From Bacteroidota bacterium (lineage in GTDB: Bacteria; Bacteroidota; Bacteroidia; Bacteroidales; UBA1402), in contig JAUZOU010000020.1 in the NCBI GenBank assembly GCA_030706285.1, positions 1-17,899 on the forward strand: a stretch of DNA of 17,899 nucleotides. Reading direction: 5' to 3'. Every line of letters starts with the position of its first letter. Position 1 is the first letter of the stretch. A program made the translations under genes and the position numbers. Below, piece after piece: positions 8,459 to 16,706 of this stretch. The notes below the pieces were generated by a model that was not told the origin of the DNA, made no database searches, and saw only the letters and a list, made by a program, of their open reading frames with translations.

Positions 8459-8476
8459 CAGATAAATATATATCTG
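8459..8476. promoter_or_regulatory. Candidate operator palindrome upstream of susC-like gene
   Basis: CAGATA at 8459-8464 is repeated inverted as TATCTG at 8471-8476 around an AT spacer; 16 of 18 positions are symmetric. It lies about 135 bases before the SusC start, in the only long gap before the operon. Binding by the HTCS AraC domain is inference. AT-rich sequence makes chance symmetry fairly easy. Confidence 0.25.
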
Positions 8477-8610
8477 CAATCTCTCAAGAAAGTAACTATT
8501 GATGGATTTGATATGAAATCACGCTTATTTGAGACAAAAATACCAGCCGCTTCTTTTAAAATATGCCAACTTGCGTTATGTTTTTTTAGTAAACCTTAAC
8601 CATTTATCCT

Positions 8611-11600
8611 ATGAAGAGAATCTTTTTTTCTGAGAATATAATGCTGAGGAATCATAATATACTACAAGTATGTTTCCTTGCATTATTAGGGTTTTCACTT
8701 TGTTCACAGGTGCTGAATGCAAAGCCCAAAGAGGCATCTGTATTGGATAGTCCAAAACAAAGTATTGCTGTACAAGGCGTCGTAAAGGACATAGACGGTC
8801 AGGCGCTTGAAGGGGTAAGGGTCGTTGTCAAAGGAACGACAAATGGCACCATGACGGACGAGAATGGAAAATTCCAGTTAACTACTCCGGAGAACACAAC
8901 GTTGGTTTTTTCCATTTTAGGTTCCGGAACTCAAGAAGTTCAGGCAAGCCAAAAAATGCTGAACGTGGTCATGAAAGAATCTTCAAGACAATTGAAAGAT
9001 GTCATTGTGACCGGAGTGGCTGCCGGTGTTCAGAAGGAAAAACTAAGTTTTTCGATTGAAAAAATCTCGGCAGACAAACAGCTGATTGTTCCTGCAACAG
9101 AAGTCGGGTCTGCATTGAACGGAAAAATTGCAGGAATACATGTCACACAGAAGAGTGGAGCTCCTGGTTCAGGAGTTGATGTTCAGCTTCGTGGTGTAAA
9201 AACAATCTTTGGTTCATCAAATCCATTGTATATTATAGATGGAGTGATGACAGAAAATGGTGTGGCTGATATCAATGCCGAAGATATCGAGTCTATTGAA
9301 GTATTAAAAGGTGCAGCGGCTTCATCTTTGTACGGATCCCGCGCAGCAAATGGTGTTGTTAGCATTATTACCAGACGTGGCGGAGCCATGGGTGCAGGAA
9401 AGTTCCAGGTTGATGTAAGAAGCGAGTTTGGGAAAAGCTCATTAGGCTATGTCCCCGAACAATCAAAATCAACAAATGCAACAATTGAAAACGGTGTTGT
9501 CAATTACGGTGTTGTTGAACCGAATCAGGTATACGACAATCCATATCCAAAAGTCTATGATCACATCAAACAATTTTATGATGCAGGCGCCTATTTTACG
9601 ACTCATGCTGCCATCAGCGGAACTTCCAATGATTCCAAGATGAGCGTTTATTCAGCGTTGCAGACGACAAAAGAAAGTGGTATTGTCAAACTCGTAGATG
9701 GAATCAACCGGACGAATATCCGTATAAACCTTGATTACAGAATTACCGATCAATTGGTATTCACAACATCCAATCTATACGCACTCACAAATTCCGACAA
9801 CAGGGCTGACGGAGCATTCGGCCTTTTGTACAGATGTGACCCTGCAGCAGACTTGCTTGCAAAAAATGAAGGAGGCGCTCCATACCTTGTGAATGTCAAT
9901 AAAATCAACGATGTTGTCAATCCTCTTTATGTCATCAACAATACGGTGAATAAGTCGACAACAGAAAAATTGATTTCATTCTTCCAGTTCAAGTACAATC
10001 CGACAAATTATCTTTCTTTCTCCACCTCTTACGGAACAACAAGAAATAACGGAGAAAGTCTGTATCTGTCTCCAAAAGGCCTTTTGAATTATGATCTTAC
10101 GGCCTCTACCGGATATATCTCACGTGGAATGTCGAAAGATATCGAACAGTCATTTGACGTCGATGGGCTGTTCTACAAAAAATTCGGAGACTTCAATACC
10201 AAGTTTAAATTAAAATACCTCTATGAATCATCCGGTTCGACCAGTCTTAGTGGTGGTGGTTCAGATCTTGGTATCAGCGGAACGAACATAACGACTGTCA
10301 ATCTGTCGTCCAACCAGTCGGCAAGTTCATCTATCTATAAGACTATATCAAATAGTTTGGCCGGAATGTTGGTTTTCGATTATAAAGACAAATACATATT
10401 TGATGGTCTGGTACGTAGAGATGCCAGCTCTTTGTTCGGTTCTGACGTAAGATGGCAAACATTCTGCCGTTTATCCGGTGCATGGCGTATCACTCAGGAT
10501 TTTGTGATTCCCGGAGTAGAAGAATGGAAAATCCGCGCATCTTATGGTACGGCCGGCTTGCGTCCTCCTTTCGAAGCACAGTATGAAACATTTGCTTTAG
10601 TCAATGGCGTTCCCGGAAATATGGAAACGTTGGGTAATGCCCATTTGAAACCGTCTTTCTCAAAAGAGACCGAACTTGGTACGGATATGAGGTTCCTTGA
10701 GAAATGGACATTCAGCTGTAACTATTCTTTGGCAAATAATACCGACCAGATTTTAAAAGTCCCTATTTCACCACTTTCAGGAGCTGCATATCAATGGCAG
10801 AATGCCGGTACCTTGCAGACAAAAGCTTTTGAGGCAACGTTGGGGACCGATCTTATAAGCAAAAAAGACATCGCATGGAATGTCGGACTGACATTTGACA
10901 AATTAAAACAAAAAATTACAAAGCTGAACTGTACACCTTATATGCTTGACGGTACACGATTTATGATCAAAGAAGGGGTAGATTTCGGCGTATTGTATCT
11001 TGATAAGTTTGCAACATCGTTGAGCGAAGTGGCCAATCAGGTTCCTAAGGGAAGAACGGCCGATGAAGTATTTGCAATCAACAATCAAGGTTTTGTGGTT
11101 TTGAAGAGCCAAATCGGTACAGTTGATGAAAATCCGGTCAAGGTTAAGGATGACGCAGGCAACATTCTGTCGTTACCGACGAAAAATCTTATGCCTAATT
11201 TTAATATGAACCTGAATTCAACCTTCAGATACAAGAGATTCAGCCTATATACATTATTTGCTTATCAAAATGGTGGTTATGTCTATGACCACGCCGTAAG
11301 GTATATGACTGAACCGTCATTGTTTGATCAATCAGGGAAACCCTGGAATGAAGTAAAGGCTGCCACCTATTACAGCAATGGCGGTCAAACAACCGGTTTG
11401 CTGGGATGGGATAATGATGTACTTTTATTTAATGCTACATTCTTGAAAATCAGAGAAATGTCTGTAAGCTATGATTTTGTACCCACTTCTTTGAATAAAC
11501 AGATAAAGAATATAAAGTTAAGCCTTATCGGACGTAACCTACTAACGTTAACGAATTACCCAGGGTTCGATCCTGAAGGTGTACAGGGTAAATCAGACGA

Positions 11601-11691
11601 AGGTGTTGATACAAATACGTTCAGATTTGAATCGAACGACCAATACCCATTGTCACGTACAATCAGTGGTTCAGTCGCTTTAACGTTTTAA
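8611..11691 (+). CDS. SusC/RagA-family TonB-dependent outer-membrane transporter
   Basis: A 1026-residue outer-membrane barrel that imports glycan fragments using TonB energy, together with its SusD partner. It has a signal peptide (LLGFSLCSQVLNA, to about residue 37), a carboxypeptidase-D-regulatory-like domain (about 52-124, VQGVVKDIDGQALEGVRV), a TonB-box-like D130-VIVTG, a plug domain (about 140-255) with the family patterns VQLRGVKTI, PLYIIDGV, IEVLKGAAASSLYGSRAANG, and a long barrel ending in an aromatic residue (VALTF). It has no STN domain, so it should not signal through an anti-sigma factor, consistent with control by the HTCS. ATG 8611 and ATG 8641 are both possible starts; the second gives a more typical signal peptide. 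It is followed by the SusD gene after 128 bases. The length is usual for the family. Confidence 0.96.
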   Translation: MKRIFFSENIMLRNHNILQVCFLALLGFSLCSQVLNAKPKEASVLDSPKQSIAVQGVVKDIDGQALEGVRVVVKGTTNGTMTDENGKFQLTTPENTTLVFSILGSGTQEVQASQKMLNVVMKESSRQLKDVIVTGVAAGVQKEKLSFSIEKISADKQLIVPATEVGSALNGKIAGIHVTQKSGAPGSGVDVQLRGVKTIFGSSNPLYIIDGVMTENGVADINAEDIESIEVLKGAAASSLYGSRAANGVVSIITRRGGAMGAGKFQVDVRSEFGKSSLGYVPEQSKSTNATIENGVVNYGVVEPNQVYDNPYPKVYDHIKQFYDAGAYFTTHAAISGTSNDSKMSVYSALQTTKESGIVKLVDGINRTNIRINLDYRITDQLVFTTSNLYALTNSDNRADGAFGLLYRCDPAADLLAKNEGGAPYLVNVNKINDVVNPLYVINNTVNKSTTEKLISFFQFKYNPTNYLSFSTSYGTTRNNGESLYLSPKGLLNYDLTASTGYISRGMSKDIEQSFDVDGLFYKKFGDFNTKFKLKYLYESSGSTSLSGGGSDLGISGTNITTVNLSSNQSASSSIYKTISNSLAGMLVFDYKDKYIFDGLVRRDASSLFGSDVRWQTFCRLSGAWRITQDFVIPGVEEWKIRASYGTAGLRPPFEAQYETFALVNGVPGNMETLGNAHLKPSFSKETELGTDMRFLEKWTFSCNYSLANNTDQILKVPISPLSGAAYQWQNAGTLQTKAFEATLGTDLISKKDIAWNVGLTFDKLKQKITKLNCTPYMLDGTRFMIKEGVDFGVLYLDKFATSLSEVANQVPKGRTADEVFAINNQGFVVLKSQIGTVDENPVKVKDDAGNILSLPTKNLMPNFNMNLNSTFRYKRFSLYTLFAYQNGGYVYDHAVRYMTEPSLFDQSGKPWNEVKAATYYSNGGQTTGLLGWDNDVLLFNATFLKIREMSVSYDFVPTSLNKQIKNIKLSLIGRNLLTLTNYPGFDPEGVQGKSDEGVDTNTFRFESNDQYPLSRTISGSVALTF

Positions 11692-11819
11692 TTAAGAAGG
11701 AATTTACAACCAGCTGAATGATTATGAGACGAGCATGTTTATATAACAGATCCGATTGTAGGCTAAATTCTGCATGCGGCGTCAGATATGACTTTAGTAT
11801 TAAAAATTAATAGTATCAT
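11692..11819. other. Spacer between susC-like and susD-like genes
   Basis: This gap of 128 bases is longer than the few tens of bases usually seen in SusC/SusD pairs. It ends in the AT-rich leader repeat described separately. A 30-codon frame at 11718-11810 (starting MIMRRACLYN) has no recognisable features and probably is not a gene. GCATG near 11733 and GCATGC near 11772 could pair weakly. No terminator is visible, so read-through from susC is expected. Confidence 0.45.
11793..11819 (+). repeat. AT-rich leader repeat, copy 1 (before susD-like gene)
   Basis: The 27 bases directly before the SusD ATG contain TTAGTATTAA and TAGTATC and are followed by ATGAAAAA. The same arrangement occurs before the small lipoprotein gene (13355-13382), with a few substitutions and a one-base gap. 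Neither copy has a Shine-Dalgarno sequence. It probably serves translation initiation or is a copied gene start. Confidence 0.55.
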
Positions 11820-13346
11820 ATGAAAAAAATATATTTATCCATATTGGTTGGTTTAATATTGGTTTTTTCATCTTGCAGTGATGTATTTCAAAGCATGGAT
11901 GTGCAAAATGAAAATGCGCCAAATATAAAAGACCTGTCGACGCCAACCGAATTCTATTCCATTCTTAAGAACGGATATAGTACTTGGTATAATGGGTCTA
12001 TCGCTGCAAGTCCGACTATGGCCTTTGCATGCGCTGATTTGTTCCAGTCCGGAACCAATAGTTGGGGCTCAGGTATGATGTGGTTCAGGCCTCGTCAGAC
12101 TTTATTCAACGGTATCGCTCCGGATCCTGTCATCATTATTAATTTCGGTGCCTGGTATAACTATTATACAAGCATCGGGTTAATTGTCAACGTTTCGAAG
12201 ATGTTCAATGATCCTAGTTTCAAAATCACATTGAACGGTAATGATTATACAACCAGAGCCAGGGCACATGCTTATCTCATTCAGGCATTGCTTTATGGGA
12301 ATCTTGCCTTATTGTACGATAAAGCCTATCTCTTCACTGAGAATAGTACCCTGCCATTCGATTACGCAGCCAATACCAAATCGTATAAAGAGGTTATGGA
12401 CTATGCCATATCAAAACTGGATGAAGCGATCGATCTGATCAAGAACGATTCGATTGATTCTGATCCGGCCTCAGTTATAGCCGGCGTTACATTTGACAAG
12501 GCAACATTGCTGCAATTTGCAAATTCTATCGGCGCACGTTTCCTTGCCTGCAACGCAAGAACACAGGCTGAAAATGCGCAAGTCGACTGGAGCAAAGTGA
12601 AATCGTATGCAGAACAAGGCCTTCAGCAAGACTTCAAGGTTTCCTATGAACCCGGATGGGAAGGAAAAGTCATGACCCGTGACGAGGGTATGAATTATTT
12701 CGTGCTTTACAACTACAACTGGCTGAGAGCAAGTCAATGGTTAATACACAAAATGGCTCCGGATGATCCTAATTCGCAATGTCCGATTCCTGTTGTGGCC
12801 GGCAGCGATAGTTTCAAAGACTGGCCTGCGATAACCAACTGCCCTGATGCACGGTTGGACAAATATTTCAAATACGAATCGATGCGTAACTGGTTTGGAG
12901 CAGACCGGACAACAAGAGCAGGATACGGCACCTATATTCTTTGCCAATACAGATATTGGAGATATTATGACATCGTAAATGAGGGTCAGGGAATGATTGA
13001 TCATTACCTGAAGATGGAAAATGATACCTATGAAGCTGAAGCGTTGATCCGTACGAACGGGAATAAAGCCAAGATTGCTGAGCTTATTAACAATACTCGT
13101 GTAGAGATTGGCGGACTTACTCCGGCATCATCCGACGAATCATACGATGCATTGGAAGAAAAGATGTTCTATGAGAGATACATCGAATGTGATTTAGTTT
13201 GGCCGCAGCTTGGTTTCTTTGACAGGCGCAGAAACAAAGATCAAATGCTTTCCGGTACGGCAAGACATTTCCCAATCCCTGCACCTGAACTGGTACAGCA
13301 CGGACAAGCGATTTACACCTTTGGTGGCAGTGCCGGTGAAATGTAA
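11820..13346 (+). CDS. SusD/RagB-family surface glycan-binding lipoprotein
   Basis: A 508-residue outer-membrane lipoprotein that acts as the lid and glycan-binding partner of the SusC transporter. The signal peptide ends in a lipobox, VFSSC, giving lipid-modified C19. The order of features fits SusD: an N-terminal mixed region, helical repeats such as ARAHAYLIQALLYGNLALLYDKAY and YKEVMDYAISKLDEAIDLI (TPR-like), an inserted binding region rich in W and Y between about 280 and 390, and the family C-terminus with YERYIECDL, FFDRRR and FPIPAPEL. The many aromatic residues fit a sugar-stacking surface, but the ligand cannot be deduced. The gene directly follows the SusC gene and precedes a small lipoprotein gene by 36 bases, so the three probably form one transcript under HTCS control. 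Confidence 0.94.
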   Translation: MKKIYLSILVGLILVFSSCSDVFQSMDVQNENAPNIKDLSTPTEFYSILKNGYSTWYNGSIAASPTMAFACADLFQSGTNSWGSGMMWFRPRQTLFNGIAPDPVIIINFGAWYNYYTSIGLIVNVSKMFNDPSFKITLNGNDYTTRARAHAYLIQALLYGNLALLYDKAYLFTENSTLPFDYAANTKSYKEVMDYAISKLDEAIDLIKNDSIDSDPASVIAGVTFDKATLLQFANSIGARFLACNARTQAENAQVDWSKVKSYAEQGLQQDFKVSYEPGWEGKVMTRDEGMNYFVLYNYNWLRASQWLIHKMAPDDPNSQCPIPVVAGSDSFKDWPAITNCPDARLDKYFKYESMRNWFGADRTTRAGYGTYILCQYRYWRYYDIVNEGQGMIDHYLKMENDTYEAEALIRTNGNKAKIAELINNTRVEIGGLTPASSDESYDALEEKMFYERYIECDLVWPQLGFFDRRRNKDQMLSGTARHFPIPAPELVQHGQAIYTFGGSAGEM

Positions 13347-13354
13347 TAGATGTC

Positions 13355-13382
13355 CTTAGTATTAATAATTAAATAGTATCTT
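13355..13382 (+). repeat. AT-rich leader repeat, copy 2 (before small lipoprotein gene)
   Basis: This is the second copy of the leader found before the SusD gene: TTAGTATTAA, then AATTAA and TAGTATC, then ATGAAAAA. Relative to copy 1 it has one extra A and only a few substitutions. It fills most of the 36-base gap after the SusD stop. Confidence 0.55.
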
Positions 13383-13745
13383 ATGAAAAATAGACTAGCA
13401 ATATTCCTTCTTGCACTATTAGCCGTATCGTGTGACAGAAGCATCGATTTCGACACGATTTCGGTTACTCCGCCTTCCCTTACAGTACAGGTAGAAGGTG
13501 TGCCTGCAAACGATACATACCCTAAAATTGATGGAGCAACGGTTAACCTTTATAACAGTAGTGATCAGTTATTGGCTACCGGAACGACGAATGCAAATGG
13601 ACGCGTAACTTTCACAAAAGCTCAGCTCGTAAGTGAAGGGACCTTTAAGGCTGTTGCCACAAAAGGAACACTTACTGGCGATGGCACAACACCATACATG
13701 CTGTTGAATGATGGTGAAACGCTGCTGATTGTCACAATAGAATAG
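13383..13745 (+). CDS. Small surface lipoprotein with a prealbumin/carboxypeptidase-regulatory-like domain
   Basis: A 120-residue lipoprotein: the signal peptide ends in LLAVSC, giving lipid-modified C17 followed by an acidic residue. The rest is one beta-sandwich unit with the pattern GATVNLYNSSDQ, then GTTNANGRVTFTKAQL, then an EGTFKAVATKG strand, matching the carboxypeptidase-regulatory/Cna-B-like fold. It occupies the operon slot where SusE-type accessory glycan-binding lipoproteins usually lie, but is much shorter than SusE and has few aromatic residues, so direct glycan binding is uncertain. It may support the SusC/SusD complex or display a surface domain. It is the last gene before a strong terminator. 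I recognise the fold pattern, not a named family. Confidence 0.82.
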   Translation: MKNRLAIFLLALLAVSCDRSIDFDTISVTPPSLTVQVEGVPANDTYPKIDGATVNLYNSSDQLLATGTTNANGRVTFTKAQLVSEGTFKAVATKGTLTGDGTTPYMLLNDGETLLIVTIE

Positions 13746-13755
13746 ATTTTTAATG

Positions 13756-13802
13756 AAAGCAAAGGCGGCTTACTTCTGATTCAGATAAGCGCCTTTGCTT
13801 TT
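13756..13802 (+). terminator. Intrinsic terminator ending the SusC/SusD operon
   Basis: AAAGCAAAGGCG-G-CTTA at 13756-13772 pairs with TAAGCGCCTTTGCTTT at 13786-13801, a stem of about 16 pairs with one bulged G and a 13-base loop. The stem ends in a short T run. It begins 10 bases after the small lipoprotein stop and separates that operon from the next enzyme genes. Confidence 0.85.
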
Positions 13803-13888
13803 CCCTCTGTCTTAAATTGATACAATAATAGCAGAAGAATCAAGTAAATGACTGATTTTTCTGGCTCATTGAATATAGTGTGTACAGT

Positions 13889-16690
13889 ATGAATACGATC
13901 AGGAATCTATTAATCGCGGTACTTTGCAGTATCCCGGTTTTCTCTGGCTCAGCTCAATCTTTAAAAGAAATGCAGGTTGACGCCAGAAAATTGGCCATAA
14001 AATCCATCAGCCCCGATATAAAAGGAATCAAAGGCAGACCTTTGGTTTCCTATAAGGTAGATGAGAAACAGTATACAACGGCTTCTCCGTCAAAAACAAT
14101 CCAGGTAACCTGTCAAACGGAACCTTATGAATATGGCATTACAGCCAAGATCCGTTTCACGAATACAGGTTCTGATACCGTCAGATTGAGTAATGTCGTA
14201 CCTTTGGGAGAATCGCCGAATAACGTCTATATAACAGGGAAAGGGAATCATGAGCTGTCCCGCACTCATCTGTTCAGACCCGGATATGCTCCTGTCAATG
14301 TAATTGTTCCTGATAATGCCTGGGAACTTGGCTTCACTGCCATAAACCTGCCGGACGGAAAGAATGTCGCTGCGCTTGTGAGACGTGACAGAGGGACAAT
14401 AGACAAAGGCAGAAGAGAACGTTTCGCAACTGTTTTGTACCCTGGTGGTACTGTCGTCTATAATTTTTGGATGGATCAATACCAGGGTGATTGGCAGGAA
14501 GGTCTCCGGATGATGTTCCAGACCAGATTGCTGTATGATGTTCCTGTCGGGACATTTGATAATTCGTTGCTCAAGAGAAAAGATCTTGCATGGTTCAGAG
14601 ACTGCTACGCGGTAAATCTCATGATGTCATGGGACAAGCGTTTCTTTGATTATACCGATGGACAGTATCATGTAAAGGAGTACCTTGAAAAAATGAAGAA
14701 ACTGATCGGAGGCTATGATGTCTATGGCATCTGGCCGACCTGGCCTGCTTTAGGAATGGATCAGCGGAACCAGTGGGATATGTTCCGTGATTTACCTGGC
14801 GGGTATCAAGAATTGCGGGTACTTTCTGACATGTGCCACCAGGAGGGATCACGATTTTTCTTTTGCTACAATCCTTGGGACGAAAGTACACGTTCCGATG
14901 AAGGACATTTTGATGGAATGACAACGATTGCAAAGGCGACAAATTGTGATGGTTTTGTTCTTGACACCAAAGCCAATTCAAGCAAGGAGATGCAGGATGC
15001 AGCCGATGCCGCTCATCCGGGGATAATCATGTACAGTGAAGGGATGGCAGTACCACGAGATATGCAGGGAATCCCTTCCGGTCGTGTCCATAATGCGTTG
15101 TATTATCCGCCTATGCTGAACCTGGTTAAATTCCTTAAACCTGATTTTGCCATCTTCAGGGTTTCGGAAGAAGCGTATGAACCTATCCGAAGAGAATTTA
15201 ACATGTCATTCTTTAATGGCTACGGGACAGAAATCAACAGTTTCCCGGCAGGAAAGTTTGAATGGTCTGATGACCAGATGAGGTATTGGGGCAAGTTACT
15301 TCAGATTCAACGTGAAAATTGCAGAAATTTCCTGCAATTCTCCTATGTACCTCTTATTCCTACACTTGTAGATAGTATTTATATCAACAAATGGCCTTCT
15401 GAAGTAAAAACGGTCTATACCATCTATAACCTTCATCCAAGTGGATTCTCCGGCAATCTGTTTGAAGTAACTGAAAAACCTGGCAATCACTTTGTCGATC
15501 TTTACAGGCACGAAGAAATTCAGGCAAACAAATCAAAGGACAAATGCTATATCCCAGTCAAGGTAGATGCCTTTAATGCGTTTGAGCTTGGAACGAATAA
15601 TGAAAGCACCGTCACTGCAGTTGCACAGCTGCCTGAGCTATTATCCGTAAAACTTAAAGCGGACAGATTAACCTTCTCGAGCAGTAAAGGAAGTCAGGTA
15701 AAAATCTGGGCAGGAACGCCATCCTACGAAAAAGAGCCTAAGGTGTTCGGCACTCAGGAACAGACAGTCAGTTTGTTTGAGGAATTTCCGGATTATCAGG
15801 GGAAATATGTCATTCAAACTTATGACGAAAACGAATTATTGGATGAAAAAATCGTACAAATCACACCTGGAAACGCTTGCCAGATTTCAGTTTCGGAAGA
15901 AACAGAAAAAGTAAAGGATGCCCCTGCGGGGATGACGGTGATTCCGGCCGGAACTTTCAGTTGTGATAATTATCTGCTGGGTGATAACTTTATCCGCTAT
16001 CCGGAAAATATGCCCGGAAAAGGAGAAAAAGCATCGATGAAGAAGTTTTTCATGGATATCTACCCGGTTACCAACATTCAATTTAAAGCATTTCTGGATG
16101 CAACCGGTTATCTGCCGAAAGATACCGTGAACTTTCTTAAACAGTGGAAAAACAAACGTATTCCTCAGGGAGAGGAGAATTTTCCTGTCGTCTATGTAAC
16201 CTTGGAAGATGCACAGGCCTATGCAAAATGGGCAAAAAAAAGATTGCCGACAGAACTTGAATGGCAATATGCAGCTCAGACTGAAGCCGGTAACGAATGG
16301 CCATGGGTTCAGGAAAAGCCTGTAAGCCGGGTAGAGGAAAATATTACCAATACATTGTCCGTCTGGAAACTCAAGGGCATTGAACCGGATCGCTGCAATT
16401 TAGGTGATGGTTCATTGTACCCGGTCGGAAAATATCCAAAAGGCAAGAATCCTTATGGTTTGTATGATCTTGTCGGATGTGTATGGCAATTGACAAACGA
16501 CGTATTTGACAATACGTTCTACCGTTATATTATGGTAAAGGGAGGCAGCTATTTCTTACCGTCATCAAGTTTCTGGTACATTCAGGGAGGCCCGCGCGAA
16601 CTTAATTTCAGACAATATTTGCTGCGTGTTTCACCATCCTTTGAACGTAAAGCCACTGTCGGATTCCGTTGCGTAAAAGATGCACTCTAA
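13889..16690 (+). CDS. Exported TIM-barrel glycosidase-like protein fused to a C-terminal FGE-like (SUMF1) domain
   Basis: Numbered from ATG 13889 (933 residues); a GTG at 13880 is in frame, but the ATG gives a clean signal peptide (MNTIRNLLIAVLCSIPVF, cut near GSAQ). Residues about 25-230 form a beta-rich domain. A TIM-barrel-like region follows (about 234-490) with MMSWDKRFFDYTDG, GIWPTWPALGMD, FFFCYNPWDE, CDGFVLDTKA (D359) and IIMYSEGMA (E384). D359 and E384 are placed as in retaining glycosidases and are my candidate catalytic pair. Two beta segments lead to an FGE/sulfatase-modifying-factor domain (about 678-931) with PAGMTVIPAGTF, RLPTELEWQYAA, NPYGLYDLVGCVWQLTND, VKGGSYF and VGFRC. Both FGE catalytic cysteines are absent: L and F occupy their places after GGSY. 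It is therefore probably a C-type-lectin-like binding module. The barrel family is not identified; alpha-galactosidase-like clans are the nearest in feel. It starts a unit after a terminator. Confidence 0.85.
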   Translation: MNTIRNLLIAVLCSIPVFSGSAQSLKEMQVDARKLAIKSISPDIKGIKGRPLVSYKVDEKQYTTASPSKTIQVTCQTEPYEYGITAKIRFTNTGSDTVRLSNVVPLGESPNNVYITGKGNHELSRTHLFRPGYAPVNVIVPDNAWELGFTAINLPDGKNVAALVRRDRGTIDKGRRERFATVLYPGGTVVYNFWMDQYQGDWQEGLRMMFQTRLLYDVPVGTFDNSLLKRKDLAWFRDCYAVNLMMSWDKRFFDYTDGQYHVKEYLEKMKKLIGGYDVYGIWPTWPALGMDQRNQWDMFRDLPGGYQELRVLSDMCHQEGSRFFFCYNPWDESTRSDEGHFDGMTTIAKATNCDGFVLDTKANSSKEMQDAADAAHPGIIMYSEGMAVPRDMQGIPSGRVHNALYYPPMLNLVKFLKPDFAIFRVSEEAYEPIRREFNMSFFNGYGTEINSFPAGKFEWSDDQMRYWGKLLQIQRENCRNFLQFSYVPLIPTLVDSIYINKWPSEVKTVYTIYNLHPSGFSGNLFEVTEKPGNHFVDLYRHEEIQANKSKDKCYIPVKVDAFNAFELGTNNESTVTAVAQLPELLSVKLKADRLTFSSSKGSQVKIWAGTPSYEKEPKVFGTQEQTVSLFEEFPDYQGKYVIQTYDENELLDEKIVQITPGNACQISVSEETEKVKDAPAGMTVIPAGTFSCDNYLLGDNFIRYPENMPGKGEKASMKKFFMDIYPVTNIQFKAFLDATGYLPKDTVNFLKQWKNKRIPQGEENFPVVYVTLEDAQAYAKWAKKRLPTELEWQYAAQTEAGNEWPWVQEKPVSRVEENITNTLSVWKLKGIEPDRCNLGDGSLYPVGKYPKGKNPYGLYDLVGCVWQLTNDVFDNTFYRYIMVKGGSYFLPSSSFWYIQGGPRELNFRQYLLRVSPSFERKATVGFRCVKDAL

Positions 16691-16706
16691 CTACAATTTT
16701 CAGGTT

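Larger units (their letters stand above)
8364..8610. other. Regulatory gap between the HTCS gene and the susC-like gene
   Basis: This 247-base gap should contain the regulated promoter of the SusC/SusD operon. It holds a hairpin at 8407-8434 and a palindrome at 8459-8476, listed separately. TATGTTTT near 8577 is one base from the TAnnTTTG box but has a poor -33 region, so I do not call a promoter. The open frame at 8408-8599 that fills much of the gap has no family features and a GTG start inside the hairpin. Confidence 0.5.

Noticed and set aside
8408..8599. 63-codon open frame between the HTCS and susC-like genes
   Set aside because: It starts at a GTG inside a hairpin, has no ribosome binding site and no domain-like features. 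Its inner part (MKSRLFETKIP) is vaguely signal-like, but it ends at once and is out of frame with susC.
11718..11810. 30-codon frame between the susC-like and susD-like genes
   Set aside because: No ribosome binding site, no hydrophobic or motif pattern, and it overlaps the leader repeat.
15887..16267. Minus-strand 126-codon frame within the FGE-like domain
   Set aside because: It lies opposite a region with conserved FGE-fold motifs; the cysteine- and phenylalanine-rich product looks like antisense translation.
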